Assembly (NCBI GenBank): GCA_002431305.1
Contig: DJEG01000119.1
Location: 3,599-12,457, forward strand
DNA length: 8,859 nucleotides
Direction: 5' to 3'
Source of the DNA: Ruminococcaceae bacterium UBA5904
GTDB lineage: Bacteria; Bacillota; Clostridia; Oscillospirales; Acutalibacteraceae
Part shown: piece by piece, positions 6,777 to 8,859 of the stretch
How positions within the stretch are numbered: the stretch's first letter is position 1
Layout of the letters: each line of letters starts with the position of its first letter
Notes under the pieces: model-generated
What the model saw: only the letters and a program-made list of their open reading frames with translations
The model's database searches: none
Told to the model about the DNA's origin: nothing
Translations under genes and position numbers: made by a program

Positions 6777-6808
6777 CGCTGTGCAGAAATAATGTGCGGC
6801 GTTTTTTT
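6777..6808 (+). terminator. Probable intrinsic terminator after the ApbA/PanE-family gene
   Basis: A 9-bp stem (6777-6785 with 6793-6801) including three G-T wobbles closes a 7-base loop and is followed by seven Ts (6802-6808). The stem is weaker than the one at 5576, but its position 31 bases after the stop codon and the T run support it. Confidence 0.65.
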
Positions 6809-6870
6809 ACGATAAATAAAATTTTTTGTAAAATTTTGAAAAAAGACTTTATTTTTCTGACTGTTTTTAT

Positions 6871-6876
6871 TATAAT
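6871..6876 (+). promoter_or_regulatory. Possible -10 box for the secreted protein gene
   Basis: A perfect TATAAT lies in the AT-rich region between the terminator and the secreted protein gene. No good -35 box is found at 16-18 bp upstream (TTTATT at 6848-6853 is the best at 17), so it is either a weak promoter, an activator-dependent one or chance. If it is used, the leader would be about 120 bases. Confidence 0.35.
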
Positions 6877-7003
6877 AATGACAGTAAAGGAATTCTATAT
6901 TATGTTCGGGGGTTCTTTACAGTAAAATTTCGGAGGTTGTGTTGTGAGTTTCTGATGAAAAACAGCAACGCTAATGTTTTGATTCACTCGAAAGGAGAAT
7001 TTT

Positions 7004-8859
7004 ATGATAAAAAAAATGCGCCCGATAATATCTGTTTTTCTGATTGTCAGCATATTGACAGCGGAATGTTTATTTGCGTCTGCTTCGGACAGCTACGAGG
7101 ATGTAACGAAATATTCTTACTCCGTCAGTCCCATTCTTGCGCCTTTTAATTATGCCGTTTATGTCAAGACCGATAATCCCGATCCTACGTCATTCAGGCT
7201 TTACGATTATGACAGCCGTTATTACACCGCCGAATCTGCCGAAACCGGCGAATCGGATGATGAATCGTCCGATACGGAAATTCCGAGCTTTGAATTGTAT
7301 CCGGACTGTTTTTCGGATGTATTGTACGAAAACCGCGAAACGAAGCGCGTAAACGGGGGATACATTTTTTATTGTCCCGATCAATGCAGCGACGGCGGAG
7401 AACTGGTTGTTCAGCAAAAAATCGGCGAAGGCGCAGGTGTAACGACCATTTATTTCAGCGGTTGGGATTCTTCGACCAAGTACAGCGGACTGTTTGAAGA
7501 TACCGATATAAAGATTGAGTGTGACGAATTAAAATCGACGAAAGGCTATCTTGCCGAATATGCAAATTCAAAAGGTTCGACATTGTTTGAAAAATTAGAC
7601 GCGGTTCAATCTTATCTATCCGAATACGCCGTTTATCCGTTCGGCGTGTATGATGATACGAAACCGACAGGTTCATATCCCTGTCTTGCGGCATCGCGGT
7701 ATTATCCGGAACTTTCACTGAATACTCACTGTGAAAATGTATACGTAAAATCAGACGATATGCTGCTGTACCGCGCTTATCCTTTTATTCTTGATTCCGC
7801 GTCGTTCCCCGGGATTATGCAAAGCGTTGCGCAGACTCTTGAACCTGCCGCCGAAATTACCGACGGCTCGTCTCATCCGTATGTTAATGTAACATTTAAC
7901 GGAGAAACAAAAACATACGGCGGAGCAGGAGCCGGGGACTATGATGATTTGCCTTTGAACAGCGTCAATGCATTCTATACGTTTAAGGGCGATTCGGACG
8001 ATTTGTCAAAAGAACGAAATTTGGACAATTACAGAAAAATGCTTATGGATTATAAGTCGGCCGCCTCAGAGGCCGCTCAGGAACTGCTTGACCCGATAGA
8101 CGGCGAAACCTATCGGAAAACAATCACGGAAACAGGCGGAACCTTTATTAAAATTTTAACGGAAGGATTTATAACAGGCCGTTCTTACGCCTATGTGATG
8201 CCGAACACATACGGAGGTGTTAAAACGTTGTCCGATACATGGGTCAAGGGCAGATATATCAACGAATACGAATATCTGTATACCGGATGCACTTTTGAGG
8301 ATTTTCCGAATGCCAACATCCTTGTTGATGATTATGAATATACCGATAAAGACGGCGAAAAGCATGTTGAAGACGTCCTTTTTTACTATGACGAATCAAA
8401 TGATAATTGGAGCGCCGAATCTTATTACGGATTTACCTGGGGGGATGAAACCGTTCCCGACGAGTTTTTCCTGAGCCGGGAGCAGGTCGTTAAAATGGGC
8501 GTAGATAAAAACGGCGGAATTCTTCCGGAAAGCGGACTGATATACGATGGGTCGGCAGAGCCCGGAACGCCTTTTACGAATGTTCTCGTACAGGGCGTGA
8601 GTCTGCCGGAAAGCGTCGAAGTTCCTATGGGAGAAACAGCTTCAATAAAGGCGGATATTATTCCGAATAACGCCGGAGAGAAGTATTGTATCTGGGAGTC
8701 GAGCGATGAATCAGTGGTTGTTATTTTAAACTCGGATGATGAAACATGTCAGATAAAAGGTGTTTTAGAGGGTACGGCAACCGTAAAAGTAATGACCTTT
8801 GACGGCCGGTATGTCGGAGAATGTCTTGTAACCGTCGGTCCTTCGGAGGAGAAACCCTC
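7004..8859 (+). CDS. Large secreted protein with a BIG2-like domain, 3' end outside the window
   Basis: The frame is open from ATG 7004 to the end of the window (618 codons, no stop), so the protein is incomplete at its C-terminus. AAAGGAGA (6991-6998) precedes the start by 5 bases. Residues 1-27 form a Sec signal peptide: a basic N-terminus (MIKKMR), a hydrophobic core (PIISVFLIVSILTA) and ASA before a likely cut after residue 27. The Cys at 22 is preceded by Ala-Glu, a poor lipobox, so a lipoprotein is unlikely. Residues 28-525 form a region rich in Tyr, Asp, Glu and Ser with no family I recognise, including an acidic stretch at 77-92. Residues about 527-611 resemble a bacterial Ig-like group 2 (BIG2) domain: VSLPESVEVPMGETASIKA, then WESSDESVVVI, then GVLEGTATVKV. 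Such domains usually serve as spacers or adhesion modules in surface proteins. More Ig-like repeats or a wall anchor probably follow. Function of the main region is unknown. Confidence 0.85.
   Translation, partial: MIKKMRPIISVFLIVSILTAECLFASASDSYEDVTKYSYSVSPILAPFNYAVYVKTDNPDPTSFRLYDYDSRYYTAESAETGESDDESSDTEIPSFELYPDCFSDVLYENRETKRVNGGYIFYCPDQCSDGGELVVQQKIGEGAGVTTIYFSGWDSSTKYSGLFEDTDIKIECDELKSTKGYLAEYANSKGSTLFEKLDAVQSYLSEYAVYPFGVYDDTKPTGSYPCLAASRYYPELSLNTHCENVYVKSDDMLLYRAYPFILDSASFPGIMQSVAQTLEPAAEITDGSSHPYVNVTFNGETKTYGGAGAGDYDDLPLNSVNAFYTFKGDSDDLSKERNLDNYRKMLMDYKSAASEAAQELLDPIDGETYRKTITETGGTFIKILTEGFITGRSYAYVMPNTYGGVKTLSDTWVKGRYINEYEYLYTGCTFEDFPNANILVDDYEYTDKDGEKHVEDVLFYYDESNDNWSAESYYGFTWGDETVPDEFFLSREQVVKMGVDKNGGILPESGLIYDGSAEPGTPFTNVLVQGVSLPESVEVPMGETASIKADIIPNNAGEKYCIWESSDESVVVILNSDDETCQIKGVLEGTATVKVMTFDGRYVGECLVTVGPSEEKP

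Noticed and set aside
7064..7072. Lipobox reading of the secreted protein signal peptide (Cys22)
   Set aside because: The residues before the Cys are Thr-Ala-Glu; Glu at -1 does not fit a lipobox, whereas an ASA site follows five residues later.
6937..7149. Small open frame of 70 codons overlapping the secreted protein start
   Set aside because: Its TTG start abuts the CGGAGG site with no spacing, its Cys-rich product matches nothing I know, and most of it overlaps the signal peptide gene in another frame.

Overview
The window looks like a chromosome segment from an uncultured gut-type Firmicute, probably a member of Clostridia close to Ruminococcaceae/Oscillospirales. The clues are strong AGGAGG-type ribosome binding sites, AT-rich intergenic DNA between moderately GC-rich genes, Thr-rich (ETTT) and Asn-rich surface linkers, a secreted protein with a BIG2-type domain, and TGA used as a normal stop. 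The placement is inference from style, not from a marker gene. All six supported genes are on the + strand. No rRNA, tRNA, CRISPR array, insertion sequence or phage gene was seen, and no gene-free stretch reaches 300 bases.

Layout. Positions 1-159 hold an intrinsic terminator for a gene left of the window and the probable promoter of the first gene. Positions 160-1329 encode a 12-helix MFS transporter. A clear housekeeping-type promoter (TTGAAA, 17 bp, TAAAAT) at 1406-1434 then drives a likely three-gene transcript. Its first gene (1458-2843) encodes an ECF-like sigma factor carrying its own transmembrane helix and a Thr/Asn-rich outer tail. The second (2862-4352) encodes a divergent phosphohexomutase. 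The third (4404-5558) encodes a Gfo/Idh/MocA oxidoreductase. The transcript ends at a strong terminator at 5576-5610.

A separate promoter candidate at 5623-5651 precedes a 2-dehydropantoate 2-reductase (ApbA/PanE) family protein (5723-6745), which is followed by a weaker terminator. After an AT-rich leader of about 195 bases, a gene starting at 7004 encodes a large secreted protein. It stays open to the end of the window and carries a BIG2-like Ig domain at the visible C-terminal end.

How the genes may work together. The most unusual item is the sigma factor: one polypeptide joins sigma regions 2 and 4, an acidic linker, one membrane helix and a low-complexity exterior tail. This suggests a membrane-held transcription factor that senses something at the cell surface or is released by proteolysis. 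Its co-transcribed neighbours act on sugars or sugar phosphates (phosphohexomutase, sugar or polyol dehydrogenase), so a link to carbohydrate or envelope metabolism is a reasonable but unproven guess. The transporter, the reductase and the secreted protein appear to be separate transcription units.
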